Shown here: piece after piece, positions 14,768-21,067 of the stretch
Position numbering within the stretch: position 1 is the first letter of the stretch
Layout of the letters: the number at the start of each line of letters is the position of its first letter
Assembly (NCBI GenBank): GCA_002455425.1
Contig: DKKT01000071.1
Span: 58,532 to 80,715, forward strand
Source of the DNA: Chthonomonas sp. UBA6659
GTDB lineage: Bacteria > Armatimonadota > Fimbriimonadia > Fimbriimonadales > Fimbriimonadaceae
DNA: 22,184 nucleotides
Direction: 5' to 3'
Position numbers and translations under genes: made by a program
Notes under the pieces: generated by a model
What the model was told of the DNA's origin: nothing
Database searches by the model: none
What the model saw: the letters and a program-made list of their open reading frames with translations, nothing else

Positions 14768-17401
14768 TCGTGAGCGAGTCTTGCGGAAGGTCTTCCGCTT
14801 CGTCTTGGGGGCACCGACCCGAGCGAGAATCAACTCGATCGCTTTCTCGGGGGTCAGCGACTCGGGTTCGATCTCTTTCGGCAACGTCGCGTTGGTCTTC
14901 CCATCCGTGACGTATGGACCGTAGCGCCCCGGTAAGAGTCGCACCGGTCCTTGGGCTCCTTCGAGCGTCCCGAACTCCTTGATCGGCTCGACCTCGGTCT
15001 TGGGAGCGCCACGTCCGCGCCCGATGATCCTGGGCTGGGCGAGCATCGCCAGGGCTTGGCTCAGGTCGATCGCGAGGGCTTGGCGCCAGGATTCAAGCTT
15101 GCGCGTCTCCTTGTCCCACTTGATGTAGGCGCCATACTGGCCGACCGTGGCGATCACTTCGCCTCCATCCGGATGCGTGCCGAGTGTCCTCGGGAATCGG
15201 AGAAGGTCGGCGACGTCCTCCTCTTCGAGCTCGCCGATCACCACGTCGGGAGGAATGGTCACGCGCTTGGGCTTTTCTTCGCCTTCCGTCGGCTCGACTT
15301 CGAGGTAGCTCCCGAACCGTCCCTTTCGCACGAACACGCAGCGGCCCGAATCGGGATCGACTCCCACCGCGGCCGCGCCGGCCAGCTTGCGGTGCAACAG
15401 CTCGAGCGCGGTCTCGAGGGTGAGTTCGGCAGGAGCGAGATCGTCCGGTATCGGGGCGGTGTTGCCTTGTCCGCCTTCGCCGCGCTGAAGGTAGGTTCCG
15501 AACCTGCCCACACGCACGACGATCGGTTCCTCGGTGTTCGGGTCGTCGCCGATCGGAATCGAGGGAAAAGGGATGCCGGCAGTTTCGGTTTCGATTTGTC
15601 CCTGGAGGCCGGCTGCGGGACCGTCACCGAGATAGAAGGCCGCGAGGTGCTTGACCCAGTCACGCTTGCCTTCGGCGATGTCGTCGAGCTGATCCTCCAT
15701 GCGGGCCGTGAACTTGGTGTCGACAAGCTCCCGGAAGTGGTTCTCGAGCAGGCCGGTGACGGCGAACGCCGTGAACGTGGGTACGAGTTCGTTCGCACGC
15801 TTGAACACATAGCCGCGATCTTGGATCGTGCCGATGATCGTCGCATAAGTGCTCGGGCGACCCACGCCCTCCTCCTCGAGTTTCTTCACGAGGCTGGCTT
15901 CCGTGTACCGGGCGGGTGGCTTGGTGTGGTGCTCTTCGGCCCGCAGCTCGACGAGACCGACCTCTTGACCCTCCTTGAGGGGAGGCAAAATCGACTCCTG
16001 GCCCTCGAGCTCGACTTCGGGATCGTCCGAGCCCTCGACGTAAGCGCGCAAGTAGCCCGGGAAGAGAATCTGGCGTCCGGAAGCCGCGAAGGTCAATGTG
16101 TCGCCGCCCTCGGTGACGTCGATCTCGACCGCCGTGCGCAGGAGTTTGGCCGGCGGCATCTGGCAGGCGATGGTTCGCTTCCAGATCAGGTCGTAGAGCG
16201 CGAACTGGTCGTTGTCGAGGTACTTGCGAACGTCTTGGGGCCGAAGGCTCAGGTCCGTGGGCCGGATCGCTTCGTGTGCCTCTTGGGCGCTCTTGGCCTT
16301 CGTGCGGTACCGATTCGGCTTGTCCGGGACGTAATCGGGCCCGTAGAGGTCGCGGATCACTTCGCGAGCCTGTTCCACCGCACGCTCGGCCAGATTCAAG
16401 CTGTCCGTTCGCATGTAGGTGATGAGACCGATCCGCTCACCGCCGAGGTCGACACCTTCATACAGTCCTTGGGCGATCTGCATGGTGCGACGCGACGTAA
16501 AGCGCAACTTGCGGTTCGCCTCCTGCTGGAGCGTCGACGTCATGAACGGAGGCGGTGGCGACTGCTGAGCCGGGCTGGTCTCGACCTTCGTGACGATCCA
16601 GGGTTTGGCCGGCTCGAATCGCTGGTGGAGGCTACGGGCATCGGAAGCTTTGAGCCAAAGAGCTTTGTCCTTGAGCAGGCCGGTATCGGGATCGAAACTT
16701 TTGCCGGTCGCTACGCGCTGACCGGCCGCCCTACTGAGCTTCGCCTTGAAGCGCCCTTGGGTGGCATCGAGATCCGCTTCGAGGTCCCAATACTCCGCCT
16801 CGTGGAAGGCGATCCGCTGTCGCTCGCGCTCGACGGTGAGGCGAACGGCGACACTCTGCACACGTCCGGCCGAGAGCTTCGGGGCGACCTTCTTCCACAG
16901 CACGGGCGAGAGCGAGTAGCCGTAAAGGCGGTCGAGGATACGTCGGGTTTCCTGGGCACGAACCAGGTCTTCGTCGACGGAGCGCGGGTTGCGCAGGGCG
17001 TCGCGGATCGCTTCCGGCGTGATTTCATGGAAAACGATGCGGCTGACCTTGGTGTTCTTCCCCGGTTTCAGGAGCTGAAGGATGTGCCACGAGATGCTTT
17101 CACCCTCACGGTCTTCATCCGTGGCGAGCAGAAGCTCGGTCGCGCCCTTGCTCGCCTTCTTCAGGGCTTCGACGTGCCGCTTCTTGTCGCTCGGCACGAT
17201 GTAGAGCGGCTCGAAGTCGCCCTCGACGTTGACACCGAGCTTCGCCCACTTGAGCTTTTTGTAGGCCTCCGGGATTTCGTCGGCTCGCTCGGGCAGGTCC
17301 CGGACATGACCGTAGCTGGCCTGGACGTCGTATCCAGTACCTAGGAAGCGGCCGATAGTCTTGGCTTTGGCCGGCGATTCGACGATGACGAGCTTGGACA
17401 T
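14765..17401 (-). CDS. topA: DNA topoisomerase I (type IA)
   Basis: TopA relaxes negative supercoils through a transient single-strand break. The 878-residue protein opens with the Toprim domain (LVIVESPAKAKTIGRFLG, Glu8; then DEDREGES, Asp95-Asp97). The catalytic tyrosine is Tyr329 in GLITYMRTDSLNL. The conserved type IA core runs to about residue 590. The C-terminal part holds four GRFGxY-type repeats, at about 632-638, 694-699, 754-759 and 825-830, and a basic tail (KTKRKTFRKTRSR). There are no zinc-finger cysteines, so this is the repeat-type C-terminus rather than the E. coli type. I chose the ATG at 17401 because the Toprim motif starts right there; an upstream in-frame extension has no homology. 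A TAGGAT -10 box at 17423-17418 lies 16 nt before the ATG. Confidence 0.96.
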   Translation of the reverse strand: MSKLVIVESPAKAKTIGRFLGTGYDVQASYGHVRDLPERADEIPEAYKKLKWAKLGVNVEGDFEPLYIVPSDKKRHVEALKKASKGATELLLATDEDREGESISWHILQLLKPGKNTKVSRIVFHEITPEAIRDALRNPRSVDEDLVRAQETRRILDRLYGYSLSPVLWKKVAPKLSAGRVQSVAVRLTVERERQRIAFHEAEYWDLEADLDATQGRFKAKLSRAAGQRVATGKSFDPDTGLLKDKALWLKASDARSLHQRFEPAKPWIVTKVETSPAQQSPPPPFMTSTLQQEANRKLRFTSRRTMQIAQGLYEGVDLGGERIGLITYMRTDSLNLAERAVEQAREVIRDLYGPDYVPDKPNRYRTKAKSAQEAHEAIRPTDLSLRPQDVRKYLDNDQFALYDLIWKRTIACQMPPAKLLRTAVEIDVTEGGDTLTFAASGRQILFPGYLRAYVEGSDDPEVELEGQESILPPLKEGQEVGLVELRAEEHHTKPPARYTEASLVKKLEEEGVGRPSTYATIIGTIQDRGYVFKRANELVPTFTAFAVTGLLENHFRELVDTKFTARMEDQLDDIAEGKRDWVKHLAAFYLGDGPAAGLQGQIETETAGIPFPSIPIGDDPNTEEPIVVRVGRFGTYLQRGEGGQGNTAPIPDDLAPAELTLETALELLHRKLAGAAAVGVDPDSGRCVFVRKGRFGSYLEVEPTEGEEKPKRVTIPPDVVIGELEEEDVADLLRFPRTLGTHPDGGEVIATVGQYGAYIKWDKETRKLESWRQALAIDLSQALAMLAQPRIIGRGRGAPKTEVEPIKEFGTLEGAQGPVRLLPGRYGPYVTDGKTNATLPKEIEPESLTPEKAIELILARVGAPKTKRKTFRKTRSR

Positions 17402-17417
17402 GGGCTGGTGGTCCTCT

Positions 17418-17423
17418 ATCCTA
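17418..17423 (-). promoter_or_regulatory. Candidate -10 box of topA
   Basis: TAGGAT on the minus strand (17423-17418) lies 16 nt before the topA ATG. A start site 6-7 nt downstream would leave a leader of about 10 nt. AGAGGA at 17417-17412 would then be at or before the mRNA end. No clear -35 box is seen. Confidence 0.35.
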
Positions 17424-17507
17424 ACGCATCGGAGCCGTTCCGTGTTTCCCTCGACGGTGCCGCATCGTACCGAGCCGGTGATCGGGCCGTCAAGAATCCG
17501 TCCCTCC

Positions 17508-17527
17508 GGTCCCCCAAACCGGGGACC
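17508..17527. repeat. Inverted repeat between topA and the small basic gene
   Basis: GGTCCCC (17508-17514) and GGGGACC (17521-17527) are perfect complements around a 6-nt loop. The repeat sits just upstream of the -10 box of the 58-residue gene, in the 159-nt divergent region after topA. It could be an operator; the rest of that region shows no other structure I can support. Confidence 0.35.
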
Positions 17528-17548
17528 TTGCCCCCGCTCGGGATCCCG

Positions 17549-17554
17549 TATGCT
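17549..17554 (+). promoter_or_regulatory. Leaderless-type -10 box of the small basic gene
   Basis: TATGCT lies 6 nt before the ATG at 17561, with no Shine-Dalgarno in between. A weak -35-like TTGCCC is at 17528-17533. The spacing matches the other proposed leaderless promoters in the window. Confidence 0.45.
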
Positions 17555-17560
17555 CAAGGC

Positions 17561-17737
17561 ATGGCACATCCTCGCAAGAAACACGGTGAACGGAAGGACA
17601 AGAAGACCGCGCGGATGAGAACGGCTGAGGAACTGAAGCATGGACTCGCCGCGCCGGAGCGACCCACGACCGACCAGGACGACGTTCAAACCCACAAGCC
17701 GGGCGCGGCCAGCGACCGCAACAGTCCGCCTCACTAG
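17561..17737 (+). CDS. Small basic hypothetical protein, 58 residues
   Basis: I do not recognise a family. The protein starts MAHPRKKHGERKDKKTARMR, very rich in Lys and Arg, and continues into a polar tail (ERPTTDQDDVQTHKPGAA), so it is probably soluble and could bind nucleic acid. The start pattern (Met-Ala-x-Pro, basic run, Lys/Arg-x-Asp-Lys) loosely recalls the N-terminus of ribosomal protein L32, but the L32 core and its cysteine pairs are absent. Support for a real gene comes from the -10 box TATGCT placed 6 nt before the ATG and from its neat fit between the topA promoter region and the dipeptidase gene, whose GTG is 12 nt after this stop. It is too short for coding statistics to settle. 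Confidence 0.6.
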   Translation: MAHPRKKHGERKDKKTARMRTAEELKHGLAAPERPTTDQDDVQTHKPGAASDRNSPPH

Positions 17738-17738
17738 C

Positions 17739-17744
17739 TACAAT
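17739..17744 (+). promoter_or_regulatory. Leaderless-type -10 box of the dipeptidase gene
   Basis: TACAAT, a near-consensus -10 box, begins two bases after the small gene's TAG and lies 5 nt before the GTG start at 17750. There is no Shine-Dalgarno, so the dipeptidase is probably read from a leaderless mRNA. Confidence 0.5.
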
Positions 17745-17749
17745 CAATC

Positions 17750-18460
17750 GTGAGTACACGCATCTCGGCGGCCGAGCCCGTGACGGCTCTCCGCCGGATC
17801 AAGATCGTCGAGTGTGGCGAGCCGTTGGTCGACTTCCGGGAATTATGCCCAGAAGTCGTTTTCATGCCGCCGATTTTCAAGTACCGGCGTGAAACACTGC
17901 TTCGCTTGGGCGTCGCCGAAAGGCTCCACCGCGCTTCGTTGGCCGTCCCGGACGGGTATCGGCTCGGCATCTTCGAGGGCTGGCGTCCGCCTCACATCCA
18001 GCGCCGTATGTACGAGTGGAGCTGGAGGCGGTTTGCGGAGCGGCATCCAGAGTGGTCGGATGTACAGCTTCGCCGGGTCGTCAATCGGTTCACGGCCCCG
18101 CCGGACTCGAAGGTCCCGCCCCCGCATTCGACGGGTGGCGCGCTCGATGTCACCCTGATCGGCGAAGACGGTGAAGTCGTCGATTTCTATTCGCCGTACG
18201 AGCGACGCGACCCGCACGCATTTCCGTTCGCGGCCCCGAAGCTGAGTTCGGCCGCAGTCGATCACCGACAGATCTTGAGGGCCGCTCTCGCTGCCGGCGA
18301 GATCACGAACTACCCGAGCGAGTACTGGCACTACAGCTTTGGCGACCAGGGATGGGCTTACCGCGATGGCCACCCGCACGCGATCTATGGGCGGATCGAA
18401 CCGATCGGCTGGGTTCCGAATCCCGACGACGACACCGATGCCCCACTCGAGTACGCGTGA
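17750..18460 (+). CDS. D-alanyl-D-alanine dipeptidase, VanX/DdpX-like (peptidase M15D)
   Basis: The 236-residue zinc peptidase should hydrolyse D-Ala-D-Ala dipeptide. The family motifs are clear: GWRPPHIQRRMY with Arg79, HSTGGALDVTL with zinc ligands His126 and Asp133, and EYWHYSFGD with catalytic Glu191 and zinc ligand His194. There is no signal peptide, so it acts in the cytoplasm. No vanH, vanA or vanRS genes are nearby, so peptidoglycan D-Ala-D-Ala recycling or nutrient use (the DdpX role) is more likely than glycopeptide resistance. The GTG start is set by the adjacent TACAAT box. The gene converges with the next one, whose stop is 3 nt away. Confidence 0.92.
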   Translation: MSTRISAAEPVTALRRIKIVECGEPLVDFRELCPEVVFMPPIFKYRRETLLRLGVAERLHRASLAVPDGYRLGIFEGWRPPHIQRRMYEWSWRRFAERHPEWSDVQLRRVVNRFTAPPDSKVPPPHSTGGALDVTLIGEDGEVVDFYSPYERRDPHAFPFAAPKLSSAAVDHRQILRAALAAGEITNYPSEYWHYSFGDQGWAYRDGHPHAIYGRIEPIGWVPNPDDDTDAPLEYA

Positions 18461-18463
18461 CGG

Positions 18464-19027
18464 CTAGGGCTTCGGAGGTGCGGGCTTTCCGTCGATGAGA
18501 ATCGTCCCGGACACCGTCAAGACCAAGTCGCCGCCCTTGCGGTGCGGATCCGGGGCGAGTGCCTGAGGGTCGCCATGGGCGTTCCAACCCGTCTCTTTGC
18601 TCGAGAACAGAAGCGGGGTCGTGTCCGGGTCGGCGATGTCGCCCTTGTACTTTCCTGCGACCGCGTCGTTCATGGCGTACCCGAACGCGCCGTTGCCCGC
18701 TTGGATCGTCGGGTCGATGAATTTCTTCATCGCTTCGGCTTCCGGCAGCTCGCGAGTACCGATGTACGGCTTGAGCGCATCCATCCACCCGGACGCATCA
18801 GGGAAGCGCTCCTCACTGTCGTGGTAGAGCATCATCGCCGTGTGGAGCGCCTTCAGGTTCTCCATGCTCGTGCCGCGGTAGACGACCGTTTTCTCGCCGC
18901 CGACGTCGAGCCAGCCGCCTTGGTAGAGGTTGTAGGCGTCCTTTCCGAAGCGGAGCCCGAGGTACCCGAGAGCCACAAACAGGATTCCCGACACGATCAG
19001 GCACCCGCGCTTGCGCCGCTTGGTCAT
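18464..19027 (-). CDS. Single-pass membrane protein with pseudopilin-like ectodomain, function unknown
   Basis: The 187-residue protein has a short basic cytoplasmic start (MTKRRKRG), one membrane helix (about 9-27) and an extracytoplasmic domain. The region SMENLKALHTAMMLYHDSEE followed by RFPDASGWMDALKPYI resembles the helix and loop of type II secretion or type IV pilin-like ectodomains. There is no prepilin peptidase site (G/A-F-T-L-x-E), so it is probably not a processed pilin. I do not recognise a named family. The ATG at 19027 was chosen because it opens the basic-plus-hydrophobic segment and lies 6 nt after a GATAAT -10 box; a longer in-frame extension would run into the divergent glycosylase gene. 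Confidence 0.75.
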   Translation of the reverse strand: MTKRRKRGCLIVSGILFVALGYLGLRFGKDAYNLYQGGWLDVGGEKTVVYRGTSMENLKALHTAMMLYHDSEERFPDASGWMDALKPYIGTRELPEAEAMKKFIDPTIQAGNGAFGYAMNDAVAGKYKGDIADPDTTPLLFSSKETGWNAHGDPQALAPDPHRKGGDLVLTVSGTILIDGKPAPPKP

Positions 19028-19033
19028 GGCCGA

Positions 19034-19085
19034 ATTATCCCGAATTCGTCGGCTTCGGCGGGCCGAGGGCGGACTGGGGAACAAT
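19034..19085. promoter_or_regulatory. Divergent leaderless-type promoters of the pilin-like and DNA glycosylase genes
   Basis: On the minus strand GATAAT (19039-19034) lies 6 nt before the ATG at 19027. On the plus strand AACAAT (19080-19085) lies 6 nt before the ATG at 19092. Neither gene has a Shine-Dalgarno. The two boxes share a 64-nt intergenic region. Confidence 0.45.
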
Positions 19086-19091
19086 CGAGCC

Positions 19092-19724
19092 ATGTCTCCC
19101 GATGCGCTCCGCGAGCACCTGACCCGGGGTCCCGTGGATGGGGCGAAGGCCCTCATCGGGTGCCTGCTTGTTCACGGTGGGCGGGTCGCTCGAATCATCG
19201 AGACCGAAGCCTACGGTTCGATCGAGGACCCTGGAAGCCATGCCCATCGGGGTCGCACGCCCCGCAACGAGGTCATGTTCGGCCCCGCGGGGCACGCGTA
19301 CGTGTACCTCAACTACGGATGCCATTGGCTCATGAATGTCGTCCTCTTGGCTCCGGATCGCGCCTCCGCCGCCTTGATCCGGGCCGCGGTCCCGGTCGCC
19401 GGGATCGAGGCGATGCGTGAGGCGCGACCCAGGGTGAGACGCGACGAGGATCTTCTCTCCGGGCCTGGGAAGTTGTCCGCCGCCCTCGGCATCGACGATC
19501 GACACTACGGGGTCGACCTCCTCGATGGAAGCTCGAACCTCAGACTGGAGCCGGGTCGGTCACCAGGACGCCTGCTCGCGACGACGCGGGTGGGCTTGGC
19601 GGCGGGGAAGGGAGAGGACTTGCCTTGGCGCTTCCTCGATCCGGAAGCGCCGGCATGGTCTTCGACCCCTCGGTGCACCGGCGAACTCGTCAGCTTCGGG
19701 GGGACCGAGGCCTGCACCGGGTGA
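19092..19724 (+). CDS. 3-methyladenine DNA glycosylase, AAG/MPG family
   Basis: This enzyme removes alkylated and deaminated purines from DNA and starts base excision repair. The 210-residue protein shows the family hallmarks: RIIETEAYGSIEDPGSHAHR with catalytic Glu39 and Tyr41, TPRNEVMFGPAGHAYVYLNY, GCHWLMNVV, and GPGKLSAALGI. Length is normal for bacterial members. The ATG at 19092 starts the conserved part and follows an AACAAT box by 6 nt. It stands alone, divergent from the pilin-like gene and convergent with the flotillin-like pair across a strong bidirectional terminator. Confidence 0.94.
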   Translation: MSPDALREHLTRGPVDGAKALIGCLLVHGGRVARIIETEAYGSIEDPGSHAHRGRTPRNEVMFGPAGHAYVYLNYGCHWLMNVVLLAPDRASAALIRAAVPVAGIEAMREARPRVRRDEDLLSGPGKLSAALGIDDRHYGVDLLDGSSNLRLEPGRSPGRLLATTRVGLAAGKGEDLPWRFLDPEAPAWSSTPRCTGELVSFGGTEACTG

Positions 19725-19738
19725 CGAGGGCCGGGCAC

Positions 19739-19772
19739 AAACAGGTCCCCGCCATCGGGCGGGGACCTGTTT
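19739..19772. terminator. Bidirectional Rho-independent terminator
   Basis: A perfect 15-bp stem (19739-19753 with 19758-19772) closes an ATCG loop. The stem begins AAACAGG and ends CCTGTTT, so each strand has a GC-rich core running into U residues. It lies between the convergent glycosylase gene and the flotillin-like operon and can serve both. Confidence 0.85.
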
Positions 19773-19777
19773 CGCGG

Positions 19778-21067
19778 CTAGTTCTCGCCTTCGAGGACTG
19801 GTGGCCGTAGCTCCGAGCGCGGGCCGGCGAGGCGCTCGGTGGGAAGCGCTTTCAGTTTTTCGGCGACATCGATGCCGAAGACCTCCTTGATCTGCTCGTT
19901 GAGCGCGAAGAGCTTCGCCGGAGTGTTGTCACCCCCCGATGCGGTGCTGTCGATGATCGTCACCTTCTGGATAGGACTATCGGAAATGGTCGCCGTCAGC
20001 TGCCGGATGATCGGCTCGATCTTCTGAAGGAGGAAGATCTCCCTGGCATTCCCACCCGCCTTCGTCCAGCTTTCGGCCAGCGTGAGCAATGCCTCGGCCC
20101 GAGCGCGCCCGTTCTCGACGATCGGCGCACAGGTCGCTTTGGCCTGCGCTTCCTGAGCCTCGCAGGTGGCTTTCGCCGGTTCGATGACTTCCGCCTCGAG
20201 CTGGCGGCGGATCTGCTCCGTCCTCGCTTTCTGTACGTTGACCTCCGCTTTGGCCCGGGCAACCGCGGCCGCGACGGTCGAGAGCTCTTCGGCGACGAGG
20301 GCATCGCGGCGGGTCAGGGCATCGGTCAGTCTTCGGTTCGCCTCTGCTTTCGCGACCTCGATCTGGGCCGTGATCTGGGATTGCACCTCCCGTTCCCGGT
20401 TCTGGGCTGTCGCGACGACCGCGTCGGCCTTCGCGATCGATTCCGCGATGCGGGCCGAACTGATCAATTCGGCATTCCGCTTGCGTCCGATCGAGTCCAA
20501 GTAGTGGAGATCGTCGGAGACGTTCTGGATCTTCAGCGTGTCGACCACGAGGCCAAGTTGGGTCATGTCCTGCTCGACTTCCTGAACGAGGCGCTCGGCG
20601 AACAAGTTACGATCCTCATTGACCTGTTCGGGGGTCAGGGTCGCCAGGATGCCCCGAAGCGAACCTTCCAGCGTGGCTTTTGCCACCGCCATGATCTCGG
20701 CCCGGTTTCTTCCAAGAAAGCGCTCGATCGCATTGTTCAAAAGCGGTTCATGGCCCGCGATCTTGACGTTGGCGACGCCGAGTACGGTGAGCGCGACACC
20801 ACCCTTCGAGTACGCGTTCTGCGCTGCGAGATCGATGACGATGTTGGTGAGATCCATCCGATCGACGCGCTCGAGGAGCGGCACCCGTAGCCCGCCGCCA
20901 CCCTTGACGAGTCGATAACCGACGAGACGTTCACCGACTCGACGGCGACCCCCGCTGAAAATCAGGACCTCGTTCGGCGCGCAGTTGTAATAGAGATTTT
21001 TGATCGCAGCCACGGCCAGGAGGCCGACCGCGACGACGACGCCGATGATCACGAGAACTGCGGTCAC
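19778..21067 (-). CDS. Flotillin-like SPFH (band 7) domain protein
   Basis: The 429-residue protein has an N-terminal membrane segment (about 3-22), an SPFH domain (about 27-195; PNEVLIFSGG, VPLLERVDRMDL, GVANVKIAG, LEGSLRGILATLTPEQVNED), a long Ala/Glu/Arg-rich coiled coil (about 195-330), and a C-terminal flotillin-type region (about 335-429). Such proteins form oligomeric scaffolds on membrane microdomains. The GTG start overlaps the TGA of the upstream paralogue (GTGA), so the two are translated together and probably assemble together. Two cysteines in the helical part (ATCEAQEAQAKATC) are unusual for a flotillin coiled coil. No NfeD gene is visible in the window. Confidence 0.92.
   Translation of the reverse strand: MTAVLVIIGVVVAVGLLAVAAIKNLYYNCAPNEVLIFSGGRRRVGERLVGYRLVKGGGGLRVPLLERVDRMDLTNIVIDLAAQNAYSKGGVALTVLGVANVKIAGHEPLLNNAIERFLGRNRAEIMAVAKATLEGSLRGILATLTPEQVNEDRNLFAERLVQEVEQDMTQLGLVVDTLKIQNVSDDLHYLDSIGRKRNAELISSARIAESIAKADAVVATAQNREREVQSQITAQIEVAKAEANRRLTDALTRRDALVAEELSTVAAAVARAKAEVNVQKARTEQIRRQLEAEVIEPAKATCEAQEAQAKATCAPIVENGRARAEALLTLAESWTKAGGNAREIFLLQKIEPIIRQLTATISDSPIQKVTIIDSTASGGDNTPAKLFALNEQIKEVFGIDVAEKLKALPTERLAGPRSELRPPVLEGEN

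Noticed and set aside
14670..14924. A short plus-strand frame after glnD
   Set aside because: Most of it overlaps the 3' end of topA on the opposite strand, and its start has no promoter or ribosome site.
14951..17344. A 797-codon open frame antisense to topA
   Set aside because: The topA motifs on the other strand are unambiguous; the translation has no recognisable motif, membrane segment or ribosome site.
17402..17734. An N-terminal extension of TopA
   Set aside because: The frame is open upstream, but the Toprim motif begins at the ATG at 17401, the extension has no homology, and it would run through the promoter and coding region of the divergent small gene.
17750..18460. A vancomycin-resistance cluster around the VanX-like gene
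   Set aside because: There is no ligase, VanH dehydrogenase or VanRS pair nearby; a lone M15D dipeptidase is common in bacteria without resistance.
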